From: a virus
DNA length: 64,000 nt
Reading direction: 5' to 3' (one strand)
Virus record (IMG/VR): IMGVR_UViG_3300042465_008176
Span: 1 to 64,000 of that record
Shown here piece by piece: positions 54,733 through 63,044 of this stretch. Positions within the stretch are counted from its first letter, which is position 1. Every line of letters begins with the position of its first letter. The position numbers and the translations under genes were made by a program. A model generated the notes under the pieces. That model saw only the letters and a program-made list of their open reading frames with translations, was not told where the DNA came from and did not search any database.

Positions 54733-55737
54733 ATGAATAACGAGACAAAACAACACAGCATTTTTGAAGAACAAATTTCACGAAAACCAAACCATTATCC
54801 ATGGACTGAACAATTCATTGAGGCCATGCATAATGGTTTTTGGACAGATAAAGAATTTAACTTTAGTGCAGATGTTCATCAATTCAAGACCGTATTAACA
54901 GATCAATATCGTGAGATTATTGTACGCACATTGAGTGCTGTTGGTCAAATTGAAGTTGCGGTAAAAACATTCTGGGCAAAACTTGGAGAAAACTTGCCGC
55001 ATCCTGCACTACAAGACTTGGGTTATGTAATGGCCAACATTGAAGTTATTCATAACAGCGCATATGAGCGGTTGCTATCTGTTCTTGAACTTGAAGATAT
55101 CTTTGAAGAGAACCTCAAGCTGGAATGGATTCAAGGACGAGTTAAGTATCTTAAGAAATATACACACCGTTTTTATAAGGATAGCAAAAAGCAATACCTA
55201 TATGCTCTTATCTTGTTTACTCTATTTGTTGAAAACGTAAGTCTCTTTAGCCAATTTTATGTAATTAATTGGTTTGCTACATTTAAGAATGTGCTTAAAG
55301 ATACTGACCAACAAGTTAAGTATACTCGCAATGAAGAAAATATTCATGCACTTGTTGGTATTAAGATTATTAATACCATACGTGAAGAGCATCCTGAACT
55401 CTTTGACGCTGAACTTGAAGAGCGCATTGCAAGTGAAGCAATCGAGGCATTTAAAGCTGAGAGCAAGATTGTTGATTGGATGGTTAACGGCGTAAACGAA
55501 CACGGACTAAGTGCACCAATTCTTAAAGAGTTTATCAAGAGTCGTATAAATGAAAGCATGGTTGCAATTGGATTTGCACAACCTTTCACATGCGATGAGA
55601 CACTGCTAAAAGATACTCTTTGGTTTGACGAGCAGTTGCATGGTAATAACATGACCGACTTTTTCCATAGCCGCCCAACGGAATATAGCAAAAAAGGCCA
55701 AAGCTTTAGCGAAGACGATTTGTTTGATTTGTTTTAA
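54733..55737 (+). CDS. nrdB: ribonucleotide reductase beta subunit
   Basis: 334 residues. Diiron ligands: E in GQIEVAVKTFW, E and H in NIEVIHNSAY, E in FVENVSLFSQF and E/H in RNEENIHALVG; the radical Tyr follows the His by four residues (HNSAY). C terminus FSEDDLFDLF fits the peptide that docks to NrdA. It generates the tyrosyl radical for class I ribonucleotide reduction. Confidence 0.94.
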   Translation: MNNETKQHSIFEEQISRKPNHYPWTEQFIEAMHNGFWTDKEFNFSADVHQFKTVLTDQYREIIVRTLSAVGQIEVAVKTFWAKLGENLPHPALQDLGYVMANIEVIHNSAYERLLSVLELEDIFEENLKLEWIQGRVKYLKKYTHRFYKDSKKQYLYALILFTLFVENVSLFSQFYVINWFATFKNVLKDTDQQVKYTRNEENIHALVGIKIINTIREEHPELFDAELEERIASEAIEAFKAESKIVDWMVNGVNEHGLSAPILKEFIKSRINESMVAIGFAQPFTCDETLLKDTLWFDEQLHGNNMTDFFHSRPTEYSKKGQSFSEDDLFDLF

Positions 55738-55757
55738 GCGATATATAAATTTAGATT

Positions 55758-57410
55758 ATGAATGAACAAATACATTGGTTGAATGCCGATTCAAGAAAAT
55801 TCCTTGAACGTGGCTATTTGGTAGAAGGCGAAACGCCTGAGGCGCGCATGGCTGATATTGCGGCGCATGCAGAGAAATTATTAAATCTTAAAGGCTTTGG
55901 CTCAAAATTTTTAGGTTACTTACATGCTGGTTATTATTCTTTAAGCAGCCCAATCTGGAGCAACTTTGGACGTAAGCGCGGGTTACCTATTAGTTGCTTT
56001 GGCAGTTATATTAGCGATTCGCTTGAAGAAATTGCTGGCAGTAAATATGCTGAGATTGCAATGATGACAAAGCATGGCGGAGGAACAAGCGCATACTTTG
56101 GTGATGTACGTGGACGCGGCGCACCTATTAACAGCGGAGGAACAAGTACTGGTGCAGTCCATTTTATGGAGCTGTATGAAGGACTTATGGATGTTGTCTC
56201 GCAAGGCAATGTACGACGTGGCTCCTTTGCGGCATACCTACCAATTGATCATCCAGATATTGAAGAATTTTTAAAAATTCGAGGTGAAGGCCATAAGATA
56301 CAAAATATGAGTATTGGCGTTACTGTTAGTGATGAATGGATGAATTTAATGAAGGCGGGCGATAAAGAAAAACGTTCGGTATGGGGCAAGGTTATCAAGA
56401 AACGATTTGAGAGTGGATATCCATACATTTTCTTTAGTGATAACGCAAACAATGCTGCACCGCAGGTTTATAAGGATAAAGGTAAAACTATTCATGCCAG
56501 TAACTTATGCAGTGAAATTTTCCTAAGCACAACGGCCGACGAAAGTTTTGTATGCAATCTTAGCAGCCTCAACCTTGAGCTGTGGGACGAACTTGCGCAG
56601 ACAGATGCCATACAAACACTCGTATATTTCTTGGATGCCGTTATGACGGAATTTATAGACAAGACCGAAGGTATGGCTCACATGAGCGCGCCACGTAATT
56701 TTGCAATACGCCAACGTGCATTGGGCGTAGGAGTACTAGGTTGGCATAATTACCTACAAAAGAATGATGTTGCATTTGAGAGTATTGAAGCACAAGCACG
56801 TAACATTCAAATTTGGAGTAAGATACGTGAAGACGCCGATGCAGCAACAACGGAACTTGCCACACTATATGGAGAGCCTGAGTTGCTTGTTGGTTATGGG
56901 CGCCGTAATACAACAACACTGGCGGTTGCACCTACAACAAGCAGCAGCTTTATCTTAGGACAAGTAAGTCCAAGTATTGAGCCGCTTAATAGTAATTACT
57001 TTGTTAAGGATCTTGCCAAAGGTAAATTCACATTTAAGAATCCTTATCTTAAAACATTGCTGCAGCGCAAAGGATTGGATAAATCTGATGTTTGGAAAGA
57101 TATACTTGTTCATGGTGGCAGCGTGCAACACTTAACAACACTAACTCCTGAAGAGCGCGCTGTATTTAAAACGTTTGGCGAAATTTCTCAGAAGGATATT
57201 ATTATTCAAGCTGCACAACGCCAACCATACATTGACCAAGGGCAGAGTTTAAACATCATGATTTCATCTGATGCAAAGCCAAAGCTTGTAAATGAACTTA
57301 TGATCTTTGCCTGGGAGAACGGCATTAAGAGCTTGTATTATCAACGTGGTACAAATCCTTCACAAGAACTTGCACGTTCAATTACAACCTGCACTACATG
57401 TGAAGCATAA
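55758..57410 (+). CDS. nrdA: ribonucleotide reductase alpha subunit, short form
   Basis: 550 residues, about 200 shorter than E. coli NrdA: the N-terminal ATP cone is absent, so ATP/dATP activity control is probably lost. Active site: ISCFGSYI and FVCNLSSL (redox cysteines), SNLCSE (N, C, E), SLYYQR (radical-transfer Tyr pair), C-terminal CTTCEA for reduction by thioredoxin. Supplies dNTPs; cotranscribed with nrdB. Confidence 0.94.
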   Translation: MNEQIHWLNADSRKFLERGYLVEGETPEARMADIAAHAEKLLNLKGFGSKFLGYLHAGYYSLSSPIWSNFGRKRGLPISCFGSYISDSLEEIAGSKYAEIAMMTKHGGGTSAYFGDVRGRGAPINSGGTSTGAVHFMELYEGLMDVVSQGNVRRGSFAAYLPIDHPDIEEFLKIRGEGHKIQNMSIGVTVSDEWMNLMKAGDKEKRSVWGKVIKKRFESGYPYIFFSDNANNAAPQVYKDKGKTIHASNLCSEIFLSTTADESFVCNLSSLNLELWDELAQTDAIQTLVYFLDAVMTEFIDKTEGMAHMSAPRNFAIRQRALGVGVLGWHNYLQKNDVAFESIEAQARNIQIWSKIREDADAATTELATLYGEPELLVGYGRRNTTTLAVAPTTSSSFILGQVSPSIEPLNSNYFVKDLAKGKFTFKNPYLKTLLQRKGLDKSDVWKDILVHGGSVQHLTTLTPEERAVFKTFGEISQKDIIIQAAQRQPYIDQGQSLNIMISSDAKPKLVNELMIFAWENGIKSLYYQRGTNPSQELARSITTCTTCEA

Positions 57411-57415
57411 AGACA

Positions 57416-57613
57416 ATGAACGAAAATAATAGATGCCCAAAATGCAAGTATGTATATGAAGTTATTTGGGACGATGATGACGACAAATACTATTGTGACG
57501 ATGAAGACGATTTTGGCGACCTAGAACGCGATGAATTATATCCAGAGTTTTGCCCGTTTTGTGGTACACACCATTTGTATGGCACCGAAGGCGACTCAGA
57601 AGACGATGAATAA
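57416..57613 (+). CDS. acidic zinc-ribbon protein
   Basis: 65 residues. RCPKCKYVY and EFCPFCGTH are the two zinc knuckles, separated by a run of Asp/Glu (IWDDDDDKYYCDDEDDFGDL). Next to nrdA; in T4-like phages a small glutaredoxin/thioredoxin often sits here, but no redox motif is present. Confidence 0.7.
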   Translation: MNENNRCPKCKYVYEVIWDDDDDKYYCDDEDDFGDLERDELYPEFCPFCGTHHLYGTEGDSEDDE

Positions 57614-57622
57614 ATAAATCGT

Positions 57623-58057
57623 ATGAGTCCATGGACGTATCAAAATAACACTTTTACTAAAGAAGATGCCGAACTAAAAATTGCAGAAGGCTGCATTGGA
57701 TTCATCTATGAAATTACAGATGTATTAAACGGCAAAAAGTATATCGGCAAAAAGCTGTTAATTACAAAAAGAAAACGTCCACCGCTGAAAGGCCAAAAAC
57801 GAAAGCGTATTGACATTATTCAAAGTGATTGGGCAAAGTACTATGGCAGCAGTGAAAAAGTTAAGCTTTTGGTTGATGAACGTCCAGCTGATTTTCGGCG
57901 TGAAATACTTGAGTTTTGTAAAGCAAAAGGTGAACTATCTTATATTGAAGCAAAGTGGCAATTCACTAAAGAAGTGCTATTGACAGATGATTATTACAAT
58001 GAGTTTATCGGTGTGAAAATACACAGCGCTCATGTGAAAAATTTATGGAAAAAATGA
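57623..58057 (+). CDS. GIY-YIG-like endonuclease
   Basis: 144 residues. GFIYEITDVLNGKKYIGKKL is a GIY-YIG type core (GxIY...YIG), followed by YYGSS and an E in YIEAKWQFTKEVL. Relatives in T4-like phages are SegE-like free-standing nucleases. It lies next to nrdA, a usual target of phage homing nucleases. Confidence 0.75.
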   Translation: MSPWTYQNNTFTKEDAELKIAEGCIGFIYEITDVLNGKKYIGKKLLITKRKRPPLKGQKRKRIDIIQSDWAKYYGSSEKVKLLVDERPADFRREILEFCKAKGELSYIEAKWQFTKEVLLTDDYYNEFIGVKIHSAHVKNLWKK

Positions 58058-58086
58058 TTTACAAACTAGGCAAATTAGTATATAAT
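58058..58086 (+). promoter_or_regulatory. sigma70-type promoter
   Basis: TTTACA at 58058 overlapping the stop region of the preceding gene, 17-base spacer, TATAAT at 58081; ATG 58094 follows within 8 bases, nearly leaderless. Confidence 0.8.
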
Positions 58087-58093
58087 AAACCGT

Positions 58094-58963
58094 ATGCAAA
58101 TTGTAGACTATAGCGGAATTGCTATTGCGGGAATCTTCTCTCAATCAGCGCGGGGAAATATTACTGAAGATTTTATGCGTCATATTATTCTCAATAGCTT
58201 GAGAATGTATAATGTCAAATACCGTGATAAGTATGGACGCATGATTCTCGCTGTTGACAGTGGAAGTTGGCGCAAAAAATATTATCCTGAATATAAGGCA
58301 TCACGCAAAAAGAATAGAGACTCATCTCCATTAGATTGGGATATGATCTTTGGCATTATTAATACAGTACGTGATGAGATTATAGAGCATATGCCATATA
58401 GTGTTGTTGGTGCACCACACGCAGAAGCCGATGATGTTATTGCAACACTTGTTGAAAATACACAAGAGTTTGGTTCTTATGAACCAGTCATGATCATTAG
58501 CGCTGATAAAGATTTTATCCAGCTGCAAAAGTATGATAATGTAACTCAATTTAGTCCAATGACTAAAAAACTAATTACAGACTCAAATCCACATCGTTAC
58601 CTATGTGAACATATCTTCCGTGGGGACAGCGGAGATGGTGTACCAAATGTACTCTCTGAAGATCGCGTGTTTGTTGACGGTGGACGTCAAAAACCATTAA
58701 GCGCTAAGAAGATTGATGAATGGTATGCTGCACTGAAAAAAGGCAACCTTAGGGACGTTATGCCAGATGACGTCTATCGTAACTATTCTCGCAATTCACG
58801 TGTCATTGACTTATCGTGTATACCTGATGAAGTGGTACAAAAAATCAATGAAGCTTATGCCGCGGCACCAGCAAAATCCAACAGTAAGGTATTAAATTAT
58901 CTTATCTCCAAAAGATGTAATATGTTGGTAGATTGTGCCGAAGAATTTTTCACATATAAATAA
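58094..58963 (+). CDS. rnh: T4-type RNase H (flap/5'-3' exonuclease)
   Basis: 289 residues (T4 Rnh is 305). Acidic active-site residues: VDYSGIAI, LAVDSGSWRKKYYPEYKASR, AEADDVIATLV, ISADKDFIQ, GDSGDGVPN, the order of FEN/PIN nucleases. Removes RNA primers and 5' flaps on the lagging strand. Confidence 0.92.
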   Translation: MQIVDYSGIAIAGIFSQSARGNITEDFMRHIILNSLRMYNVKYRDKYGRMILAVDSGSWRKKYYPEYKASRKKNRDSSPLDWDMIFGIINTVRDEIIEHMPYSVVGAPHAEADDVIATLVENTQEFGSYEPVMIISADKDFIQLQKYDNVTQFSPMTKKLITDSNPHRYLCEHIFRGDSGDGVPNVLSEDRVFVDGGRQKPLSAKKIDEWYAALKKGNLRDVMPDDVYRNYSRNSRVIDLSCIPDEVVQKINEAYAAAPAKSNSKVLNYLISKRCNMLVDCAEEFFTYK

Positions 58964-58974
58964 GAATGTAGATT

Positions 58975-59418
58975 ATGAAAACAGCAAAAAATAATGTAAA
59001 TAAATTACCGTTTGAGGTATTTGAAGCCGTGCAGACTGCTGATAAACAGGCAGATAGAATTGCGCTGCTACAAGAGAATGAGAGTTATGAATTAAAAACA
59101 ATCTTACAAGCAGCCTTTAGAGCTGATATTGTTTTTGACTTGCCGGCAGGCGCTCCTCCATATACGGTTAATCCATCGCCAGCTGGTATGATGCACATGT
59201 CAATGAAAAAACATGTTAATATGCTGCCATTACTACTTGTAGGAAATCCACGTTGGCCTAAAATGAAAAAGGAGATGTCCTTTATTCGTCTGCTTGAAGA
59301 GGTATGTGAAAAGGATGCTGAGATTTTTATTGCTATGAAAGATAAAGCGTTGACTAAAAAATATTCGACGCTTACGCCTTCATTGGTTAAAAAGGCATTC
59401 ACGGACCTAGGAATTTAA
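58975..59418 (+). CDS. DUF6433-family phage protein
   Basis: 147 residues. LKTILQAAFRADIVFDLPAG followed by APPY and RLLEEVCEKDAEIFIAMKDK then TLTPSLVKKAFTDLGI match DUF6433, a conserved protein in T4-like cyanophages of unknown function, usually close to replication genes. Confidence 0.8.
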   Translation: MKTAKNNVNKLPFEVFEAVQTADKQADRIALLQENESYELKTILQAAFRADIVFDLPAGAPPYTVNPSPAGMMHMSMKKHVNMLPLLLVGNPRWPKMKKEMSFIRLLEEVCEKDAEIFIAMKDKALTKKYSTLTPSLVKKAFTDLGI

Positions 59419-59421
59419 AAT

Positions 59422-59679
59422 ATGACATATTCATATAACTGCAAGAGTTGTGCCGCCGTATGGGATCTAAGGCTACCTTTGGATTCTCGTGACGCGCCGT
59501 GCGCAGATTCTTGTCCACATTGCAAATGCGTCGATTGTGTAATGCGAACTATAGCCGCACCGGCGCTTTCATATGCTGGTGGGTTGACTGTATTGCAACG
59601 CGCAGGGAGCGGATGGAATGATGTATTAAATAAGGTTAAGAAGAGTAGCGGAAGACAAAGTAAAATTGAAACACGATAA
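59422..59679 (+). CDS. FmdB-like zinc-ribbon protein
   Basis: 85 residues. YSYNCKSCAAVWDLRL and CPHCKCVDCVMR give an FmdB-type zinc ribbon, with a Gly-rich then basic tail (RAGSGWNDVLNKVKKSSG), as in T4-like cyanophages. Possibly a transcription or replication accessory. Confidence 0.75.
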   Translation: MTYSYNCKSCAAVWDLRLPLDSRDAPCADSCPHCKCVDCVMRTIAAPALSYAGGLTVLQRAGSGWNDVLNKVKKSSGRQSKIETR

Positions 59680-59687
59680 AAGTACTT

Positions 59688-59840
59688 ATGAAAAAAGGTA
59701 AAAAAAATCGAGATCGTAATAAACGTAATGTAGATGAAGGTGCGCGTAAATATAAGCAAAAGAATAGCCGCTTTGAAGATGCACGCAAAAACAAAGAAAC
59801 ACACCGTAATATCTTTACTGAATGGGACTATTTAAAATGA
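59688..59840 (+). CDS. 50-residue highly basic protein
   Basis: MKKGKKNRDRNKRNVDEGAR then more Lys/Arg; the C terminus is NIFTEWDYLK. Its last codons overlap the next ATG (ATGA). Probably RNA/DNA binding. Not recognised. Confidence 0.6.
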   Translation: MKKGKKNRDRNKRNVDEGARKYKQKNSRFEDARKNKETHRNIFTEWDYLK

Positions 59841-60538
59841 AGATAGCTCGCAAATGTTTCAAGCACACTCCTGTTAAGCTAGATTATGACGATCTTGATG
59901 CAGTCACTGGAAAAACTGGACGCCAATATGTTACACCAGACGGACGTCGTTATCCTAGCATTACAACAGTATTAAGTGTACTTAGCAAGGATGGTATACG
60001 TGAATGGCGCGCACGTGTAGGCGAAGAAGAAGCAAATCGTGTTATGCGGCATGCTGCAACACGTGGTACTGCAATGCATACCATTGCAGAGCGTTATCTT
60101 AATAATGAAGAGCACTATTTTGATCCTCAAGAAATGCCTCACGTGAAGGGTATGTTTGGCGCAATACAAACTATCATTGACGCAAACATTGATGAAGTTG
60201 TGCTACAAGAATGTCCTCTTTATAGCAATCATCTTGGCGTTGCAGGTCGTGTGGATCTTGTTGCAAAATTTAATGGTAAACATAGTATTGTTGACTTTAA
60301 GACAAGCTCTCGTGTAAAGACACGTGATCATATACAGAGCTATTTCATGCAGGCTGCAGCATATGCAATCATGTTTGAAGAACGCACTGGTATACCTGTG
60401 CCACAACTAGTAATACTTATGGCCGTTGAAAATTCAACAGAGCCTCTCGTTTTTGTTGAGAAGAGAGACACCTGGGTTCCTGGGTTGATAGATACAATAA
60501 ATGAATACAATAAAAGTAAACTATTCGGACATGCATAA
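59837..60538 (+). CDS. PD-(D/E)XK exonuclease
   Basis: 233 residues from ATG 59837 (59822 possible). RYPSITTVLSVL, RGTAMHTIAERYL, VAGRVDLVAKF and HSIVDFKTSSR (D...DxK active site) then YFMQAAAYAIMFEE are the motifs of the lambda-exonuclease/RecB-like nucleases found in marine myoviruses. Likely acts in recombination or host DNA degradation. Confidence 0.85.
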   Translation: MKIARKCFKHTPVKLDYDDLDAVTGKTGRQYVTPDGRRYPSITTVLSVLSKDGIREWRARVGEEEANRVMRHAATRGTAMHTIAERYLNNEEHYFDPQEMPHVKGMFGAIQTIIDANIDEVVLQECPLYSNHLGVAGRVDLVAKFNGKHSIVDFKTSSRVKTRDHIQSYFMQAAAYAIMFEERTGIPVPQLVILMAVENSTEPLVFVEKRDTWVPGLIDTINEYNKSKLFGHA

Positions 60539-61184
60539 AAATAATAAAAATAAAAATAACGCCGAACTATTCGGCAAACTATTCAAACCTGACAATACGC
60601 ATTCATATGCAAATGACTATGGAGCAGTAAAGGAATATTACCTTAGTGATACTATTGGTGACCCATCAGAATATGTTGATTGGTTTCATGATATACGTAA
60701 TAGCCGCCCAACTGATGTAATTAAACTTCACATTAATTGCCCAGGCGGTAACATCTTTACAACCATTCAATTCTTACAAGCACTATCTGAAACGGAAGCG
60801 CATATCATTGCAAGTGTTGAAGGAGCATGCATGAGCGCAGCAACTCTTATCTTCCTTATGGCAGATGAATATATGATTACTGATCATAGTGTATTCTTGT
60901 TTCACAACTATAGCTCACAAACAATGGGCAAAGGTGGCGAGATGTATAGCTGCTTAATTCACGAGCGTGGATGGAGTGAACGTCTCTTTAAGGATATGTA
61001 TACGGACTTCTTGAGTGAAGCTGAAATTAAAGATATGATTGAAGACCGTGACATTTGGATGACTGCAGCCGAAGTAATGACACGTCTTGAGGCACGCACT
61101 GCAGCACGTGAGGCTGCAGAAGCTGCCTCAGCGGCACCACAGCCTACTCCTAAGACTGCCAAAAAATCTAAGAAAGACTCATAA
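60531..61184 (+). CDS. clpP: ClpP-like serine protease
   Basis: 217 residues. LHINCPGGNIFTTIQFLQAL (oxyanion region), EGACMSAATLIFL (catalytic Ser), DHSVFLFHNYSS (His) fit the ClpP/SppA crotonase fold as in T4-like phage ClpP homologues. C-terminal tail Ala/Lys-rich. May process head or host proteins; no Clp ATPase nearby. ATG 60531 overlaps the previous stop by 8 bases. Confidence 0.82.
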   Translation: MHKNNKNKNNAELFGKLFKPDNTHSYANDYGAVKEYYLSDTIGDPSEYVDWFHDIRNSRPTDVIKLHINCPGGNIFTTIQFLQALSETEAHIIASVEGACMSAATLIFLMADEYMITDHSVFLFHNYSSQTMGKGGEMYSCLIHERGWSERLFKDMYTDFLSEAEIKDMIEDRDIWMTAAEVMTRLEARTAAREAAEAASAAPQPTPKTAKKSKKDS

Positions 61185-61202
61185 GGTCATCTCATATTTC
61201 AT

Positions 61203-61243
61203 AAAAACCGCATCTGGCCGCGTGCTTAGATGCGGTTTTTTGC
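61203..61243 (+). terminator. strong Rho-independent terminator
   Basis: AAAAACCGCATCT (61203) pairs with AGATGCGGTTTTT (61228), T run. Separates the protein genes from the tRNA region. Confidence 0.92.
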
Positions 61244-61295
61244 GTCTTTTACACCATATACAATATAGGAATATGCATTTTTTTGCATAAAGTTA

Positions 61296-61324
61296 TTTAC
61301 ATTGCGCAAAAAATAGTGTATAAT
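61296..61324 (+). promoter_or_regulatory. tRNA-region promoter 1
   Basis: TTTACA at 61296, 17-base spacer, TATAAT at 61319, then AATCTCGTAACG. First of two or three promoters before the tRNA array. Confidence 0.85.
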
Positions 61325-61396
61325 AATCTCGTAACGAACGGCAACGGTAAATAAATCGAAGCTGTTCCGATCAAGAAAAAAGTTGAAAAAAAGTTA

Positions 61397-61424
61397 TTTA
61401 CTTTCATAAAAAAGTATATATAAT
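61397..61424 (+). promoter_or_regulatory. tRNA-region promoter 2
   Basis: TTTACT at 61397, 16-base spacer, TATAAT at 61419. Tandem with promoter 1, suggesting strong transcription of the array. Confidence 0.75.
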
Positions 61425-61683
61425 ATCTCAACAATATATAAATAGTAATTCAAGGTTCATGACGAGGGAGTACCTGAAACGCCCAAGCGAGCACAAATAG
61501 GTGTCATCATAAACGAGGTTTTTATGAGTAGTCAATAATTTTACTCGTTTGCATATATCGTATAATATGCACGCCATCAGGGTGTCGGTCGCCTGATGTA
61601 AAAGAAAAGACCGAACATTTTCAACAGTATGGGTAGTCCCATCGGAGCATGACTGTGATACCGTTACAGTTAAGATTTTCAAT
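61425..61683 (+). other. structured non-coding leader of the tRNA array
   Basis: No gene seen. Contains a third promoter-like pair (TTTACT 61540, TATAAT 61561, 15-base spacer) and hairpins CATCAGG/CCTGATG (from 61573), ATGGG/CCCAT (from 61628) and ACTGT/ACAGT (from 61651). Pieces are separated by ATTTTCAA, the same spacer found between the tRNAs, so processed small RNAs are possible. Confidence 0.5.
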
Positions 61684-61758
61684 CGCGGGGTAGAGTAGAG
61701 GTAACTCAACGGTCTCATAAGCCGTGCACGTGGGTTCGAATCCCACCCGCCGCAACCA
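61684..61758 (+). tRNA. tRNA-Met (CAT), initiator-like
   Basis: D arm GAGT/ACTC, anticodon arm ACGGT-CTCATAA-GCCGT, T arm GTGGG-TTCGAAT-CCCAC, ACCA encoded. C1 opposite A72 and CGCGGGG start resemble initiator tRNA. One extra base in the 3' acceptor strand gives a bulge. Confidence 0.8.
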
Positions 61759-61802
61759 ATTTAATCTCAATATTCATATTGAGAGAATACCAACAGCATG
61801 CC

Positions 61803-61869
61803 AGTGTATCGTGCGTTGATAGTGGCTTACAAACCCATGTTGCAGTAGAAGGTTCTGCGTACACTCCCA
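61803..61869 (+). ncRNA. truncated tRNA-like element
   Basis: 67 bases closed by AGTGTAT/GTACACT with CCA at the end; a GCAG/CTGC arm sits at the T position and GTGG/CCAT with loop CTTACAAAC at the anticodon position. Arms are short and loops long, so it is a decayed or unusual tRNA. Confidence 0.4.
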
Positions 61870-62004
61870 TTTCAACTCCCCCGTGGCAGTACTAATTTCG
61901 TTACTATTGTAACTGTGGTTAACGCTGCAGCTATTACGAATGCAATGATTATTCAGAATTTCGGTGATCTGAATCCAAAGAAAACACCGTACAATTTTTC
62001 AATC
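61870..62004 (+). other. spacer with tRNA-Glu 3' remnant and hairpin
   Basis: CAACTCCCCCGTGGCAGTAC (from 61874) nearly repeats the 3' end of the tRNA-Glu at 62260, followed by a mutated CTA in place of CCA. Further on, ATTCAGA/TCTGAAT (about 61950-61973) forms a 7-bp hairpin. No intact tRNA seen. Confidence 0.45.
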
Positions 62005-62083
62005 CTCCGTGTACGCAAACTGGCAAAGCGACTGCCTTCAAGGGGCGGTGATATTGTGAGTTCGACTCTCACCTAGGAGACCA
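62005..62083 (+). tRNA. tRNA-Leu (CAA)
   Basis: Anticodon arm CTGCC-TTCAAGG-GGCGG, T arm GTGAG-TTCGACT-CTCAC, CCA encoded. Acceptor CTCCGTG/CTAGGAG has two mismatches and the variable arm is short for Leu. Confidence 0.6.
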
Positions 62084-62160
62084 ATTTTGAGAGCTGCAAC
62101 TCTCGTTAAGTGAACATCGAGACTCTGAGAAGAGAGGCTTGCAGGCCTTGAGTCAAAGAT

Positions 62161-62232
62161 GGCAATTATTGTGTAATGGCTTGCGCGCCCGTCGTGAAAA
62201 CGGGAGGGACGGTTCGATTCCGTATTTTGCTT
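62161..62232 (+). ncRNA. tRNA-like element, anticodon GTG-like
   Basis: Arm CCCGT-CGTGAAA-ACGGG at the anticodon position, T-arm-like ACGG-TTCGATT-CCGT, weak acceptor GGCAATT/TTTTGCT, no CCA. Base 33 is G not T, so it is probably not a normal decoding tRNA. Confidence 0.35.
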
Positions 62233-62259
62233 CGCTTGATGTTCATCTAATTTTCCAAC

Positions 62260-62334
62260 GCTGCCATCGTCTATCGGTTAGGACAAATGGTTTTCAACCA
62301 TTAGAGCGGGGTTCAACTCCCCGTGGCAGTACCA
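62260..62334 (+). tRNA. tRNA-Glu (TTC)
   Basis: Acceptor GCTGCCA/TGGCAGT, anticodon arm AATGG-TTTTCAA-CCATT, T arm CGGGG-TTCAACT-CCCCG, ACCA. Confidence 0.9.
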
Positions 62335-62344
62335 ATTTTCAAAA

Positions 62345-62433
62345 GTACGTGAGGCTACTGTTGGTTGTGTGGCGGCAGACTGTAACCCTGCTCATCAGAA
62401 ACATCGTTGGTTCGATTCCAACCGCGTACACCA
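62345..62433 (+). tRNA. tRNA-Tyr (GTA)
   Basis: Acceptor GTACGTG/CGCGTAC, anticodon loop CTGTAAC, long variable arm as for Tyr, T arm GTTGG-TTCGATT-CCAAC, CCA. Confidence 0.88.
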
Positions 62434-62440
62434 TTTTATT

Positions 62441-62515
62441 CCGAGGTTAGCATATGTAGTAATGTCCTGCCTTGTGACGGCAGCGAATATGGTGCAAGTC
62501 CATGACCGCGGACCA
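62441..62515 (+). tRNA. tRNA-His (GTG)
   Basis: Anticodon arm CTGCC-TTGTGAC-GGCAG, acceptor CCGAGGT/ACCGCGG with one mismatch, CCA. The T loop is TGCAAGT in place of TTCRANN. Confidence 0.75.
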
Positions 62516-62517
62516 TT

Positions 62518-62614
62518 TTTGAGCAGCGAGAACTCGGACTAAGTAAAAGGAGGTTCAACTCCTCCATTCTCTGGCTAGTCACTATCAGGATGACAACCTG
62601 ACTGCTCAAATCCA
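62518..62614 (+). tRNA. class II tRNA-like, anticodon CAA (Leu)
   Basis: Acceptor TGAGCAG/CTGCTCA; arm GGAGG-TTCAACT-CCTCC at the anticodon position; long variable region; T position arm TCAGG-ATGACAA-CCTGA with a non-standard loop; 3' end AATCCA. Geometry fits a long-variable-arm tRNA, but the D arm is poor. Confidence 0.45.
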
Positions 62615-62625
62615 CTTTCTTTAAT

Positions 62626-62702
62626 GCCTCCTTAGCTCAATTGGCAGTAGCAGCTCATTTGTAATGAGCAGGTTATCCGTTCAAGTCGGATAGGAGGCTC
62701 CA
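62626..62702 (+). tRNA. tRNA-Thr (TGT)
   Basis: Acceptor GCCTCCT/AGGAGGC, anticodon arm GCTCA-TTTGTAA-TGAGC, T arm ATCCG-TTCAAGT-CGGAT, CCA. Confidence 0.9.
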
Positions 62703-62707
62703 ATTTC

Positions 62708-62872
62708 AATTATGATACTATTCGGTGAGTTAGGTGCATATGTGTATGCATACAGGCTTGAAATTCCGTGCTGAAGATAATGTCAGTGTATCATAATTAA
62801 AGATCGCTACGATCTTCAGTAGCTAGCTTCAGTCCTAAGTGAGTCGTAGGCCGCAATGCTATGGACATACCA
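62708..62872 (+). ncRNA. 165-base structured tRNA-array element
   Basis: AATTATGATAC (62708) pairs with GTATCATAATT (62788), 11 bp, enclosing a small folded region; the downstream half contains GATCGCTACGATC and CCTA/TAGG hairpins and ends CATACCA plus the array spacer AATTTTCAA. Not a recognisable tRNA. Confidence 0.45.
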
Positions 62873-62881
62873 ATTTTCAAC

Positions 62882-62957
62882 TCCCGAGTAGCTCAATGGT
62901 AGATGCGCTGAGCTGTTAACTCAGATGTTGCACGTTCGAGTCGTGCCTCGGGAGCCA
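62882..62957 (+). tRNA. tRNA-Asn (GTT)
   Basis: Acceptor TCCCGAG/CTCGGGA, anticodon arm CTGAG-CTGTTAA-CTCAG, T arm GCACG-TTCGAGT-CGTGC, GCCA. Confidence 0.92.
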
Positions 62958-62966
62958 TTTTCAAAA

Positions 62967-63040
62967 GCGCTATAAGTGTTACGGTAGCACGTGATCCTTC
63001 CAAGTTCGAGGCGTGGGTTCGACTCCCACATGGCGTACCA
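62967..63040 (+). tRNA. tRNA-Gly (TCC)
   Basis: Acceptor GCGCTAT/ATGGCGT with wobble pairs, D arm GTGT/GCAC, anticodon loop CTTCCAA (stem has one T-T), T arm GTGGG-TTCGACT-CCCAC, ACCA. Confidence 0.8.
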
Positions 63041-63044
63041 ATTT

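Noticed and set aside
62139-62450. Protein-coding ORF of about 103 codons over the tRNA array
   Set aside because: It overlaps tRNA-Glu and tRNA-Tyr and has no leader; open by chance.
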